A DNA stretch of 64,000 nucleotides. Source: Harmothoe impar (Eukaryota; Annelida; Polychaeta; Phyllodocida; Polynoidae). Position 1 is the stretch's first letter. Each line of letters begins with the position of its first letter. The translations under genes were made by a program, and so were the position numbers. The notes under the pieces are model-generated. The model was not told the origin of the DNA. It worked only from the letters and a program-made list of their open reading frames with translations, and searched no databases. Below, piece after piece: positions 1-12,511 of the stretch. The stretch is from positions 39,024,488 through 39,088,487 of the forward strand of contig OX381721.1 in NCBI GenBank assembly GCA_947462335.1, given 5' to 3'.

Positions 1-165
1 TAAGCGCACACCCCCTAATAAGCGCACACCCCCGTTTTTGGCTGATTTTTAGACTATAAAGAACCAAAAGAATCTCAATTTTTTACCACAATTAAACTCT
101 TAACTACTAAAAAGTGTCCATAATAATTTTTTAAGCGCACTGTGCGCTTATTACGTCGAATACGG
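1..165. mobile_element. TA-flanked miniature transposon, cut by window edge
   Basis: Ends in TGTGCGCTTATTACGTCGAA then TACGG, followed by a TA dinucleotide. It is the same family as the complete copy at 19040-19233, sharing the doubled word AATAAGCGCACACCCCC, the centre and the right end. Left terminus is outside the window. Confidence 0.75.
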
Positions 166-167
166 TA

Positions 168-539
168 ATAGTTTTCGTAGCTTGCCATATTTCACTGAAG
201 ATTAAAAGGTGGTCATCTTGTAAAAGCATAGGCTACATTTTCCACTAATGATAAACATTAGCTATGTATATGGTCAATTCCCACCAAAGTGGAGCACACA
301 GGAAAAATGCATTTCTCGTATGATGTTTCAAAGCATATTGATCACAGACAATGAATAATCAGTGTTTACTCCTCAATACGAGCTTCACATGGGTAATCAC
401 ATTTGCTTAGCTAGCTTCAATACTAAAACATTCATATGAAAAAGGCTTCATTATCTTTTTAAAAGCGGATTTGAACAAGAAATGTTTCGTTTTTATACTC
501 CTTTAAATTGTACTTTCAGGTACCACAAAACCAAACATA
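168..539. other. no gene seen
   Basis: AT-rich sequence without splice-flanked open frames or recognisable repeats. Confidence 0.5.
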
Positions 540-1360
540 TGTAGACAAGAAATGTAAAGCATTCTCATGAGATTATAATGTTGATCCTTATAAGGGCTAT
601 GTGGTGCATTCCAATCAGCCCTGACCGTATATTCACCACTCTGACGGGCACGTGGTGCATTCTCATAAGAAATGTCCGTATTGACCCTTATGAGGGCCAT
701 GTGGTGCATTCTCATGAGAATTGACTGTATTGATATCACTGAGGGTCATGTGGTCATTTAATGGGGTCATGGGGTCATGTGGAATTGGCTGTATACTCAC
801 TGTCGGGTAGCAAGAAGAAGGAGTATGGCATGGACGCCACTAGGAAGGTGAAGGGCAACATCTTCACTGCTGACCTTACTACTGCAATGTCATGTGAAGG
901 TCATATGGATATCTCCAAGGTCGTAGGACTAGGTATATCCTCGGTCAAGTAATGTACATATTAAAGGGTCATTTACTGACTGATTGAATACTTCCCGTGT
1001 TTGTCTTATGTCAAGGTTATATGTCAGTGATCAAGTATTACCAACATTATGGGAATATAATCATTCCAAGGTCACATAGATAATAAACCGAAAAGGGCAT
1101 GTATGTCACGAGGCTGATGAGTTCAGTGTCACATAGATGAATCCAAGGTCTCATTGTTGATTTCAAGGCCATACACGTGAGCCTCCAATGTCATACACGT
1201 GACTCCAATAGTATGTATGTTCCAAGGTCACATCAAATCCTTTCCAAAGTCACACAAGAGACTGCAATGTCAGATGGGTATACCACATCAAAGGTATATA
1301 TAGGCGTCCCTATCCCTCTCAATGAAAAGTCATTCCAAGGTTGCACAGGTGATGGCCGAG
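540..1360. repeat. degenerate tandem repeats (ggtcatgtggtgcattc; ccaaggtcacat)
   Basis: From 555 to 780 a loosely conserved unit of about 60 bp with tgtggtgcattctcat recurs about four times. From 880 to 1360 words like ccaaggtcacata recur every 30-40 bp. Short open frames here are by-products. Confidence 0.5.
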
Positions 1361-1846
1361 GGGAATTATCTTTAACTGAGCGGCATCTTCATGTAGACAT
1401 TACCCCAGAGAAATCGTTTCTGAAAGAATTGAATACACCTTAAATGGATGAGACAGCATTCATGATGTGATCTCTCTGCTGCTCATCTCAGCAGCAGCCT
1501 ATGTCTTAATGACAGTGTGTTTGTCACCTTGCCAGTAATCAATAGCCGCCATGTTAATCCCACCACTACCTTACTACATGTGTCGGGGCCTGGCAGTCAT
1601 TAGCGCCAGACAACACCAGCAGCTGCCAAATCAATACATTGATGTACTGTCTAACTACTGACTTGTTATTATCTTGTTGTCTGAGAGGGGAGGAGAATAG
1701 GGTGGGTGGGAGTGGGTGTGTGGGAGTGGGTGTGTGGGGAGGGAGGAGGCGGCGATGGAGAGGAGATGAGTAAAGACATAAAAGGGATGGAGAAAGGGAG
1801 AGAAGGAGGAATGTGGGGAGGCAAAGAGAGGAAAGAGGGAGGGAGA

Positions 1847-1986
1847 GAAGGAAGGAAGGAAGGAAGGAAGGAAGGAAGGAAGGAAGGAAGGAAGGAAGGA
1901 AGGAAGGAAGGAAGGAAGGAAGGAAGGAAGGAAGGAAGGAAGGAAGGAAGGAAGGAAGGAAGGAAGGAAGGAAGGAAGGAAGGAAA
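1847..1986. repeat. (GAAG)n microsatellite
   Basis: About 140 bp of almost uninterrupted GAAG tetramers inside a longer purine-rich stretch (1684-2050). Open frames of Arg/Lys/Glu/Gly on plus and Ser/Phe/Leu/Pro on minus are artefacts of the repeat. Confidence 0.95.
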
Positions 1987-2169
1987 AATAGAGGAGAGGG
2001 ATGCATGCAGTGAGAGTGGAGGGAGAGATGGGAAGACAGAGTGAGAGCAGGGAGAGTGGGATCATAATGTCACTATGGCCCTCTGTTAATCGCCTTTTCT
2101 TTCTCTTCCCTTGCCACCCCTCTGTCTCTACCTCCACCTTTATGCCTCCCACTGCCCGCATTCCTCCCG

Positions 2170-2585
2170 ACACCATCTTCCCCTCACTTGTGCCTATACC
2201 TGTCCCCTAGCTGTTCCCTTCTTCCTTGACACGCACACCTCACACTCCCTACCCCTTATGTTTCACCCATTCTTCTCACCCTGTCTGTGTCTATATCTGT
2301 CCCCTCCCACTGGGTACCTGCAATTTCCCACCCCTTGTATTTCCCACTGTCTCCCTCCCTGTCCCTTCACCCCCTGCCTATCCCTATACTTGCCCCCTGT
2401 TCCCCATCCCCTTGGCAACTCCCATTCCTCACCACTTGTGTTTCCCACTACCTCTCTCCCTGTCATTTTATCCCCCTCCCCCTGCCTGCGCCTATAGCTG
2501 TCCCCTGTTCCCCTTCCCCCTGGTGCTTCCCACTCCCCGCCACTTGTGTTTCCTACTTATGTTTCCCTCTGCCTCCCTCCCGGCC
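2170..2585. repeat. pyrimidine-rich degenerate minisatellite
   Basis: Words cacttgtgtttcccac, cctatacctgtcccct and tccctccctgtc recur with a period near 100-110 bp, about four units. Confidence 0.55.
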
Positions 2586-2603
2586 CCACCTCCACGTAGT
2601 ATA

Positions 2604-3968
2604 GTAGGAAGCAGGGGGTCCCATGCACCCGAAGACTATATTTTTTAAACTTACATTTTTGGAATCCTGAATATCTCTAGTTACGGAATATCTTCGTACC
2701 CAAGGTGAAATCATGTCCCATCAGGGTCATTGGCGGCCATCTTGTCGGCCATCTTGTCTTTTTCATGAATTATTAGTAAAACCTAACTTTCTCTATAGAT
2801 TTCCAACCATTTGAGCTACATGCATGAAATTTTTATATGAGGTACATAACTAATCCCACTATGTACACAAAGAATCATTTTGACCTTGACCAAGGTCAAG
2901 GTCATTAGAATTGACCTTGAACTTGAAAATTGACCAAATTACGTCATTTGACCATGTATCAACTGCTGTCAACACTTTATTAATGGCATTTTCTCCATCT
3001 TAGGATTCATGTATGAAGAAGACATCAATATCAAGCTATTCAGTTCATTGGAATTGAGATTAAATGAGATTTTGCCATCGTAACAAAGCATTTTCAATTA
3101 TCAGTATATTTCAGGATTTAGCCGTAGAAAACATGTGATTGGCTCTGGTATGCCAGCTAGTCATGTTCCATAGATTATTTTGGGCACACATATCCATCTC
3201 ATTAGTAACTGTGAGAATTAGCTGCAACTATGACCTTGACCAAGGTAAAGGTCACTTAATTGACCTAGAATTTGGATAAATCATCAAATGAGCACCTGAA
3301 GACCTCTCAAAGCAACGTTAGAGTGTTGAATATATCACAATATTTTCTTTTATTCATTTCTTTTTATTAGACACATTTCATGAACATATCTGTATCATTA
3401 AAATATAGTTTATATACATTTTTGCCATGACAACTATTTGTTGCCATCATAACTCTGGATGGTAACAACAGCTTTCCGTTATTGGACATATTGCAATTTT
3501 GCCCACTATATAACATATTTTCAGCAATTTCTCAAAGATAGTGGATTGCCATTGCTTATTATTGTTTATCTTTTTGCATAATGAATGCTCTGATATATAT
3601 GACCTTTATCATGGTCAAGGTCACATAAAATGACAATAAAGGTTGGGAAATCAATAATTGAGTGCTTATCGCCCTGTGAGAAGGAGCTAAAACATAGTTA
3701 AGAATATTGAACTTTTCACCTTAAATGAGCTCCATAAAGAGATGAATCCACCTGTATCCATCTTTGCTGCAAGTATACGTCCTAGTACATTGGAGGGAGA
3801 GCCTTTGGTTATCCTGTGAGAATATCCTCAGCACTTCCAAGAAGCTAGTTGCCGCTGCCGGTGGAGCCTCGGTGTCCGGTAGGGCTCTGGTAGGTGGGAT
3901 GCCACCCGGTGGACCGGTGGGCAGTCAGTGTCACCCGTGGTCACGGCCATTGTTCCAGCACAACCACA
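2604..3968 (+). repeat. left inverted arm of the 5.47-kb foldback element
   Basis: Mirror of 6765-8072. AT-rich outer kilobase, then a GC-rich inner end from about 3840. Confidence 0.85.
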
Positions 3969-6764
3969 ACTGACCGGGTCAGGCATGGCCTCCAGGTCGC
4001 AGGGGAGGCGATCTAAGAAGAAGAAGTCCCCCTCATTGGATGAGGATGAGCGTAGGGATGTGTGGGCAACCCCCCGACCCCAACGGGGTCCAATAGGAAG
4101 TCAGGGGCCTGAGGGATGAAGTACAGTGGTAAGACTGTCCAGCGGAAGGGGGTGAAACCCCACCTTGCAGGTCCCTCCTCTTGACCAGCACAGCCTCCTG
4201 TAACTGGTGGTGGCACGAGTACCACGCCCCTGCCCCCTCCTATCCAGCAGCTGCCACAGGAGGGCGCTCAGGACTTTGTTGCCCACCCTCTGGTGACTGG
4301 AGTCCTGAAACACACACACGTCGGCTACCTGAACTGCCGGAGGAAGTGACGTTGGTGGTTGCGTCACCCGGCTCCGCTGAGTGTAAGACAGACGCTAACA
4401 AAGTGGACCTCCCCCTCTCATAGGGGGATACGGATCCCTCCGACAGGGAGACAGGGACAAATAGAAGAAGGGAAGGGAGAGTCCACCGCGGAGCAGTCTG
4501 CTGTCGTACGACCCTTAGGCATTGGGTCCAGGAAGTCACTCCCTGACGAGAGTTGGGATGGGCTGCAGTGGCAGTTGTCTCCCGCTACCCCTGCAAAGTG
4601 GTGTGTGGAGTGTGGGAAACTGCCAGCTGGCCCCCAGCGAGATCCAACATTTTCCTTTCCCCCGCGAACCTGTAAGTGGTTGCTCACACCTCTCTCGTAA
4701 AGGAGCACAGGACAGCACCCCTTAGCTCCCGTGTTGTACTGGTGGCCAAGTCCCTGGAAGGGGGAGTCCCACCTGCATGGCCACCTCAGTGATCGGCTGG
4801 GAAAAGACAAGGGTGACCTCCGTGCTCTTTGCAGAGGGAGAAGGTGACTCACAGGGGGACAAGGTGCCTGAGGTCCGAGTGTTCTTGGATGAGGAACAGG
4901 TCACTTCCTTTGGGGACCACACTACCACACTGCTGGGACAGGTTGTGGTACATCACGACAGCCTCTCCGAAGTGCCCGGCGACACCCAGCCAGTGGTCCA
5001 GGTGTGTGAGGTGTCACACAGCGCTGATGAGAGGAAGTGGGCAGACGACATCCTCCTTCTCCCCCCGGCCATCCTGGTTGAGGGACAGGAGACTAGGGGC
5101 GGCCAGTTCCCAGGTTCCCCATGGCAACGGGTGCCCCCTGGTCATCACACCAGGAGTCGCAGGTGCCTGCCAACCTGATTGAGGCACAGGGGGGCTGGCC
5201 CTAGCCTGCTGCCCTGCTCCCAGGTGTGGCAGGCAAGCAGCGAATGGATCCCACTCTTTTCAGGGTCGAGGCACGAGGGATTAGCAGCAGCCCCGCTAGA
5301 GTCCACCGGACACTGCTCTCAATTGCCCTGATCCCTGCTGCATCGTCCACGGGACGTTGAACAACACAAACAAATTGATATGCAGTTGGAGCGGCAGTTG
5401 CAAGCCCCGACCCAGCAGAGGTGGTAACTCAGCCACCTCACTCTCAGGGGGGGCCTGATGGAGGATCCGACGGCCACACACGGCCCCATGGCAGGACGGG
5501 TACCCCAATCCATGGGGGTGGATCAGGGCATGACGAGCCCGAACCACCAACCATCATCTCCGGGACCAGAAAAGGTGTTAGGCCAGCTACCCTTACACAG
5601 GGGGTCCTGGTTGCAGAAGGGTAGACAACACTCGGGCCATCTCTGGCCACCTCCCCTCGGGGGATGCAAGCCGCAAGACCTAGGGCAGTGGTTGACCAAC
5701 CTTCCCACTCCCAGAAGGACAGAATTTATAGTTTTACATCATCCTCAATCATTGGCTGGGAACATGAAAGATATTATATCTTATAGGTATGGTTTTCCTA
5801 TGCAAAACCCTTGGGTGTTTTAATGCATTATTCCCTTTGTCATCATGATGCATGATTCCAGCTTTGGGGAGTAACTCGCCAGTGCTGCATTCAAGCATCA
5901 TGCCATCCCTACAGCGTCATCAATTCCTAAAGGGTTGTCCATGAATGCAGCCCTAGCAACATTGCCAGGGCTTCATTCATGCATTATGACAACTAAGGGC
6001 ATAGCACATTAAAGCACTTTGTGTCCCTTAATAAAACAAAAAGCTTGACGATATAAATATTCCTCTGTCTGTACATATTTAGTAATGAATGCATTCTCTA
6101 ATATTTCACAGTCCATAACATCACAGTGAATCAACTATCCAAAATGTGGACAGTGGAACCCTACACCAGGGCGCCTGTGGTATCCAGGAGACTGAGAAAA
6201 GGAGAGATACAGCGGGACAGTGTAAGTTCTCAACAGGCTGATGTAAGAGGTGGCCGTCGTGAGGTCCTATACTGTTTCAGGTGAAGTCCTTATTGTAGAC
6301 CAATCTATAACAGTGCCTTGGTGATAGTCAAGATAATTGACAAATTATAACATAGCAATAGTGTTGTGGTGGTTAGTCATGCAGAATTGAAAGAGATTCA
6401 AGAGTGACAATGGCGGTTGGTCAAAAAAATTAGAGTCAAAGAAGCTTCCACCTAGAAATTGCATTTTACACATGAAAGGCATTGAACATGGGGATTTTAT
6501 ACCATTCAGCAATGTCAATGCTGTAAAACTATACATACTCCTCTTTGTATCTGTAGCCCATCGCAACACTCCTCCACAGAATGCACCACCACCCACAGTC
6601 TGTGTAAATACAGGGGCACACCCCTCACCCATCCAGGGACAAATGGATCCCTAATCAGGTCACACAGTGACTGAAGGCTTCACACTGCATCACTAAACCA
6701 TGTGCTTTGAGTGCAGTAGAGCACCTGCTGGAGTGGTGCAGTGTGGGTCATACAGTAGACAGGA
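3969..6764. other. core of the foldback element, GC-rich, no recognised gene
   Basis: About 3970-5720 is distinctly GC-rich and has coding-like texture on plus, e.g. an open frame 4777-5178 starting MATSVIGWEKTR with many acidic residues, and words such as PIQQLPQEGAQDFV and WCVECGK in broken frames near 4240-4640. I do not recognise any of it. It may be a decayed element gene or captured host DNA. 5720-6764 is AT-richer and includes a TTAA-family copy. Confidence 0.4.
5815..6034. mobile_element. TTAA-family miniature element (fragment)
   Basis: Contains catcatgatgcatga, actcgccagtgctgcattca, gcatcatgc and cccttaataa, the shared words of the dispersed family described at 30265-30535. Confidence 0.6.
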
Positions 6765-8072
6765 TGTGGTTGTGCTGGAACGGTGGCCGTGACCACGGGT
6801 GACACTGACTGCCCACTGGTCCACCGGGCAGCGTCCCACCCACCAGAGCCCTACAGACACCGAGGCTCCACCGGCAGTGGCAACCAGCTTCTTGGAAGTG
6901 CTGAGGATATGCTCACAGGATAACCAAAGGCTCTCCCTTCAATATACTAGGAAGTATACTTGGTCAGCAAAGATGGACACTGGTAGATTCATGTTTTGGC
7001 TCCTTCTGACAGGGCAATAAGCACTCAATTATTGATTTCCAACCTTTACTGTCATTTCAAGTGACCTTGACCTTGAAAAAGTTAATAAATATCAGAGCAT
7101 CTATTATCCAAATAGATAAGCAATGATAAGCAATGGGAATCCACTATCTTTGAGAAAACATGTTATATTGTGGGCAAAATTGCAATATGTCCAATAACGG
7201 AAAGCTGTTGTTACCATCCAGAGTTATGATGGCAACAAATAGTTGTCATGGCAAAAATGTATATAAACTATATTTTAATGATACAGATATGTTCATGAAA
7301 TGTGTCTAATAAAAAGAAATGAATAAAAGAAAATATTGTGATATATTCAACACTCTAACGTTGCTTTGAGAGGTCTTCAGGTGCTCATTTGATGATTTAT
7401 CCAAATTCTAGGTCAATTAAGTGACCTTTACCTTGGTCAAGGTCATAGTTGCAGCTAATTCTCACAGTTACTAATGAGATGGATATGTGTGCCCAAAATA
7501 ATCTATGGAACATGACTAGCTGGCATACCAGAGCCAATCACATGTTTTCTACGGCTAAATCCTGAAATATACCGATAATTGAAAATGCTTTGTTACGATG
7601 GCAAAATCTCATTTAATCTCAATTCCAATGAACTAAATAGCTTGATATTGATGTCTTCTTCATACAAGAATCCTAAGATGGAGAAAATGCCATTAATAAA
7701 GTGTTGACAGCAGTTGATACATGGTCAAATGACGTAATTTGGTCAATTTTCAAGTTCAAGGTCAATTCTAATGACCTTGACCTTGGTCAAGGTCAAAATG
7801 GTTCTTTGTGTACATAGTGGGATTAGTTATGTGCCTCATATAAAAATTTCATGCATGTAGCTCAAATGGTTGGAAATCTATAGAGAAAGTTAGGTTTTAC
7901 TAATAATTCATGAATAAGCCAAGATGGCCGACAAGATGGCCGCCAATGACCCTGATGGGACATGATTTCACCTTGGGTACGAAGATATTCCGTAACTAGA
8001 GATATTCAGGATTCCAAAAATGTAAGTTAAAAAAATATAGTCTTCGGGTGCATGGGACCCCCTGCTTCCTAC
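6765..8072 (-). repeat. right inverted arm of the 5.47-kb foldback element
   Basis: Inverted copy of 2604-3968 with scattered substitutions and small indels, about 57 bp shorter. Confidence 0.85.
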
Positions 8073-8214
8073 CCAACTAACGTGCCCGTGTGCAGACCTG
8101 TCCCGCCCGCTGGGTACCTGCCAGTGCCCATTACGCTGCGTCAATGTCCGTAATGACGTGATACTACACCGGCCTGCCAAGCACTAGCAGACTGCCTCCC
8201 ACAGGACGGCCAGG

Positions 8215-8720
8215 GCGAGGGGGCAGGGGTGGGGGGCAGCTGAGGAGGGGGTGGGGGAGACAGCTGGGGGGGGGGGGGGACAGCTGAGGAGTGGGGGGCG
8301 GGGGGAAGACAGCTGGGGGGGGGGGGGGGGACAGCTGAGGAGTGGGGGGCGGGGGGAAGACATCTGGGGGGGGGGACAGCTGAGGAGGGAGGCGGAGACA
8401 GCTGGGGAGGGGGAGTGGTAGGAGGGGGAAGTGGGGGCTAAAGGAGGAAGAGATAGGGGGAGTGGGAGGCCGATGGGGGAGGGGGAAGAGGAGAGGGAGC
8501 TGGGGGAGCGGGAGAGGGAGCAGGAAGGAGACAGGGAAAGGGAAATTGAAGGGTGTGAGCTGGGGCAGGGGCTGGAGGGAGGGCGAGAGAAGGGAAGGGT
8601 GAAAAGAGAAGGGGGCTGGGGAAGGGGAGGGAGAAGTCAATGAGGGAGAGGGATGAGGGAAGGAGGGGAGGGAGGGGGAAGGAGGGCATGGAAGGTGGGG
8701 AGGCAGGCAGGAAGGGGTGG
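8215..8720. repeat. G-rich minisatellite and purine tract
   Basis: Units of about 55-65 bp (gacagctgaggagtggggg with runs of 8-14 G) repeat about three times at 8240-8380; the stretch then continues as gggag/gaggg purine sequence to about 8720. Several runs of G could form quadruplexes. Confidence 0.75.
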
Positions 8721-8864
8721 GAAAGAGGAGCTGTATAAAAGGGAGGGGTCTGGAAGGAGAAGCGAGGAGGACCTATATGTATATATAAAAATCTAACGTG
8801 TGATCCTAATCACAAAGGACTCAGGGAGGCTGCCTGCATTTTGCATGTGAAGTGATCATGTGTA

Positions 8865-9058
8865 GTGTGTTTGTGTAGTGTGCAAGTGCAGTGTGCATTT
8901 GTAGTGTGCAATGTGCAGTGTGCATGTGCAGTGTGCATGTGTAGTGTGCATGTGCAGTGTGCATGTGTAGTGTGCATGTGCAGTGTGCATGTGTAGTGTG
9001 CATGTGTAGTGTACATGTGTAGTGTATATGTGTAGTGTACATGTGTAGTGTGCATGTG
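8865..9058. repeat. 12-bp tandem repeat (gtgtgcatgtgtagt)
   Basis: About 16 degenerate copies of a 12-bp unit alternating gtgtagtgtgca and gtgcagtgtgca. Confidence 0.85.
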
Positions 9059-9087
9059 TACTCCTACCCTACCCCAATCAAGGAGGA

Positions 9088-9150
9088 AGAGTCCCAACCC
9101 GTGTCCCAACCCGTGTCCCAACCCGTGTCCCAACCCGTGTCCCAACACCT
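9088..9150. repeat. 12-bp tandem repeat (cccaacccgtgt)
   Basis: Five consecutive copies of tcccaacccgtg. Confidence 0.85.
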
Positions 9151-9309
9151 AGCTGTCTGTAGTGTGCTGTCTATTGTGCGTCAATTCTGTCCACGGATCA
9201 TTTTCCACCCTCATTTATTGGACTTTTGGTCTCAGCAGACAGAAAATCGACACTCCCATTGGTTTAGCACTACAGTCGAGCCTCACTTCCTCGAACATTT
9301 ACCACCTCA

Positions 9310-9495
9310 AATGGGTGTGATGTGTGTGAGTGTGATGTGTGTGAGTGTGATGTGTGTGAGTGTGGTGTGTGTGAGTGTAATGTGTGTGAGCGTGATGTGT
9401 GTGAGTGTGATGTGTGTGAGTGTGATGTGTGGGGGTGTGATGTGTGTGGGTGTGATGTGTGTGAGTGTGATGTGTGTGAGTGTGATGTGTGTGAG
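9310..9495. repeat. 15-bp tandem repeat (tgtgatgtgtgtgag)
   Basis: About 12 copies with few substitutions; every frame is open because the unit is a multiple of three without stops. Confidence 0.9.
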
Positions 9496-11273
9496 CTCAA
9501 CCACACCCCAAACCCAACCCCCACTCCACCCCACTGTCAATTATGTCCACAGATGGCAAACTGGTCTGACAAAAAGCGTCTCACCCACCTAGAATTCAGA
9601 TTTTCCCATAGGTTTAACACTAAATGCCGAAATTGACAAAATGTCCACACTAGTACTGTTCATGTTTGTCTACAGTGAGGATAAAATGAAGTTTTTTGGA
9701 AGGGTCTACTTCAGCAATTTTTTTCAGAGGGTTCTAGTAGGGATAGAAGAATATTTCTTGCATCCCTGGGTTGGAAAACACTTCAATTATCCGATTATGT
9801 GTACTTTTGATCAATGGGCCTAATATTTCTATGAAAAATTTGGAAAATGAAAAAAATATAATTTCCCCTGAAAAACGTCTCACAAAGGCGTCGCATAAGA
9901 CTCTTGGAGCTAAGCTCCCTGAGTCAATAAATGATTTCTATGGATATCTAGGTGAAAAAAGGTGCATCCTAGTCAGACTTCCCAGATTAATCATAGCAAA
10001 TATCGGATTCCTCTAGACATTGTCACTGGCTAGAGCTGTAGATATATGGTCTTAGAGCAGCGCTCTCACTAAGGCCCAACTGGAGAGGCCCTTACTCTTG
10101 GTGAGAGCGCTGCTTTAAGCTAGATAAATACAGTCTAATCCAGGACATAATCACCTTAGGTGAGAGTGCAATGAAATCCCACATTACAGTAGCTAACATC
10201 AAACTAGGCTGCTTACACTTCCATGTATCACCCTGTGCAACATGGCCACTATATTCACTTTTCCAGAATGTTGAATCACTTCCTTCCTGATTATCAAATA
10301 TCATCCTCTGCAATTATCCATAGCGATGAACTGATCTGTCAGTCTCAATGTCCAGTGTCCATTTATGACCTCCCTGCCGGTGTAGTACATGTATATCGAT
10401 GCTAACTAAATCCCGGTTGTGTAATTGCCACATATATCAGCGCTGTCCGCTGGTTGTCGTAATGAGCTTGTCCCCGCCTGTCTCCTCCTCCTAGTGTGAA
10501 TCTGTCTGAGTACTGTCTCCGGCCAAGTCTCTGTTTCACTCCCTCCTCCAGCACACCTGCACCTATGGCAAGCCAATAGCGCAACAATGAGGTTTTAAAT
10601 GGTAGTTTATTTGATGTTGTAGTGGGTTGACTCTCCATACACCTGTGGGGCTATGGCAGACTAAGAGCCCCACAATAAGGGTTTAATGTTATTTCACTTT
10701 ATTCTGTAGGGATACTTTCAATGCACCGCTGCCGCTATGTCAGGCCAATAGTACAAATAAGTTTTTTGCAATATGTATTTGTTCTAGTGGTTTTGGCTAG
10801 AAATTCAATTCTGACCAGGAACCAGATCGAGTTGCTGATATTAAAAGGGAGGGTGTTATGCACTGGGCCCAAAGTTGAGAGGTTGAGAGACATTCCTGTG
10901 CAGCAAGACTCAGAATAGGGTGTGGAATGGTATTCAACCACTGCTTAAATTAGCCGACAACAGCTTAAGATGGCCTGAGTATGGAATGGACTACTGACCA
11001 CTCTCGCATGACCGAGTTGTCAGTAGCTTGTCAGGCAGAGTGTATATTGTCCTCTTGATGTGAACGGCTTGCCATAACACCCTACGGCAGCACTATTAAA
11101 GCAGCTGTGGGTGCAGGGGGAGCAACTCCCAGTTGTCACTCACTAAAAACTAACATGTGTCAGTGTGAGCAATACCAGCCTGGGCATAGCCTATATTTGT
11201 GTGTAGTGAGAGGAAGTAAGACAGTGAGGAGAAGGAGATAGGGGGAGATAGGGGGAAGGGACACAGTGAGTGA
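9496..11273. other. no gene seen; one hairpin
   Basis: AT-rich spacer. A hairpin pairs agcagcgctctcac (near 10054) with gtgagagcgctgct (near 10101). Nothing else is supported. Confidence 0.5.
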
Positions 11274-11790
11274 GAGGAAGGAAGGAAGGAAGGAAGGAAG
11301 GAAGGAAGGAAGGAAGGAAGGAAGGAAGGAAGGAAGGAAGGAAGGAAGGAAGGAAGGAAGGAAGGAAGGAAGGAGGGTGGGAGGGAGCAAGGGAAGGAGG
11401 GAGGGGGGAGGGAGGGAGGGAGGGAGGGAGGGAGGGAGGGAGGGAGGGAGGGAGGGAGGGAGGGAGGGAGGGAGGGAGGGAGGGAGGGAGGGAGGGAGGG
11501 AGGGAGGGAGGGAGGGAGGGAGGGAGGGAGAGAGGGAGGAAGGAAGAAAGGAAGGAAGGAAGGAAGGAAGGAAGGAAGGAAGGAAGGAGGAAGGAAGGAA
11601 GGAGGAAGGAAGGAAGGAAGGAAGGAAGGAAGGAAGGAAGGAAGGAAGGAAGGAAGGAAGGAAGGAAGGAAGGAAGGAAGGAAGGAAGGAAGGAAGGAAG
11701 GAAGGAAGGAAGGAAGGAAGGAACCAACAAAGGAAGGAACAAATGAACGAAGGAACGAACGAAGGAACAATAGAAGGAAGGAACGAAGAG
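11274..11790. repeat. compound purine tract (GAAG)n-(GGGA)n-(GGAA)n
   Basis: About 515 bp almost purely of purines on plus: GAAG to 11376, GGGA at 11400-11530, GGAA at 11545-11725, then degenerate gaac/gaag. Open frames of 150-300 codons across it are artefacts of the repeat. Confidence 0.95.
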
Positions 11791-12453
11791 ATGAAGGGAG
11801 GGGGCCGAGGAAGGGAAGTAGAATACAAGGATACGATATTGCAAGCTATGCAGTGACACAGCAAGGCATGGTGGAAGGAATGGTGGAAAGTGAGGGTGTA
11901 TAAAGGGAGGGAGGCAGGCAGGTGAGTATTGAGGGAGAGAAGGGCCGGGGATGCAGGAATCCTCTCCTCTCCCGTTGATCATAATGTAACTGTAGATCAG
12001 GCCTCCCCCTCTCCATCCGCGTGTTCCTGCTATAGAATTACCAGCGTTCCACAGCCGCTGCTGTGCCGAGTAACCAGACGCCATAATGCGCTAACGGCTC
12101 ACAGCCGAGGAAACCACCAGACTTGCTTTTAGTTGCCCAGACGGAACCCTGGAGACGAAACCATCACGGCGGCTTGTCAGGTGCAGATTTCCAATGATGA
12201 GTGTTTTTTTTCTTTTTTTGCTAGCCTCAGTAGGAACAGAGGGATACTCTAGTTGACTTGTTGGTTAGTCTGGGCAGCGAGCACATGTCGGTGATAGTTT
12301 CTATTTAAGAGTTATCTTTGTCCCCAGGGTCATGGTGGTACTACATTGGTACCAAGACTACACGGAACTACTCTAGACGACTATACAAAGGGTTAACTCC
12401 TATATTGAACACTATTTTACAGTGCACTATAAATGGAAGAAATGCAGACTTAC
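11791..12453. other. no gene seen
   Basis: Expected to lie inside the ERICH2-like gene's next intron. I see no exon with convincing acceptor and stop. Confidence 0.4.
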
Positions 12454-12511
12454 TCATTCGGCAGAGGTTCTTAGCAATGGGCCACTCCTTTTTGTAAATG
12501 CAGTCCAGGAA
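12454..12511 (-). CDS. ERICH2-like exon 9 (last one found)
   Basis: Acceptor tttcacag, donor gtaagt, encoding FLDCIYKKEWPIAKNLCRM, with the look of an amphipathic helix pair. The donor shows that coding continues further toward lower coordinates. Confidence 0.8.

Larger units (their letters stand above)
2604..8072. mobile_element. foldback DNA transposon, 5.47 kb, with ~1.3-kb inverted arms
   Basis: The left arm (2604-3968) and right arm (6765-8072) are inverted copies along their whole length: both outer ends read GTAGGAAGCAGGGGGTCCC inward and both inner ends reach tgtggttgtgctgg. The arms hold the GACCTTGACCAAGGTCAAGG palindrome-like words. No clear target duplication flanks it (left agtata, right ccaact). 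No transposase was recognised, so it is either non-autonomous or of a type I cannot name. Confidence 0.8.

Noticed and set aside
4777..5178. 133-residue plus-strand frame in the foldback core as a real gene
   Set aside because: No recognisable domain and neighbouring frames are broken; kept only as a comment on the core.
9035..9592. Open frames with repeated CECDV or THITLTH motifs
   Set aside because: Product of the 15-bp and 12-bp tandem repeats.
10402..10638. Minus-strand frame as the missing last ERICH2-like exon
   Set aside because: No acceptor in the needed phase and no resemblance to a continuation of the C-terminal block.
11160..12084. Very long open frames on both strands (Ser/Phe/Leu/Pro-rich or Lys/Glu/Gly/Arg-rich)
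   Set aside because: They only translate the GAAG/GGGA/GGAA tract, whose tetramer period keeps all frames free of stops.
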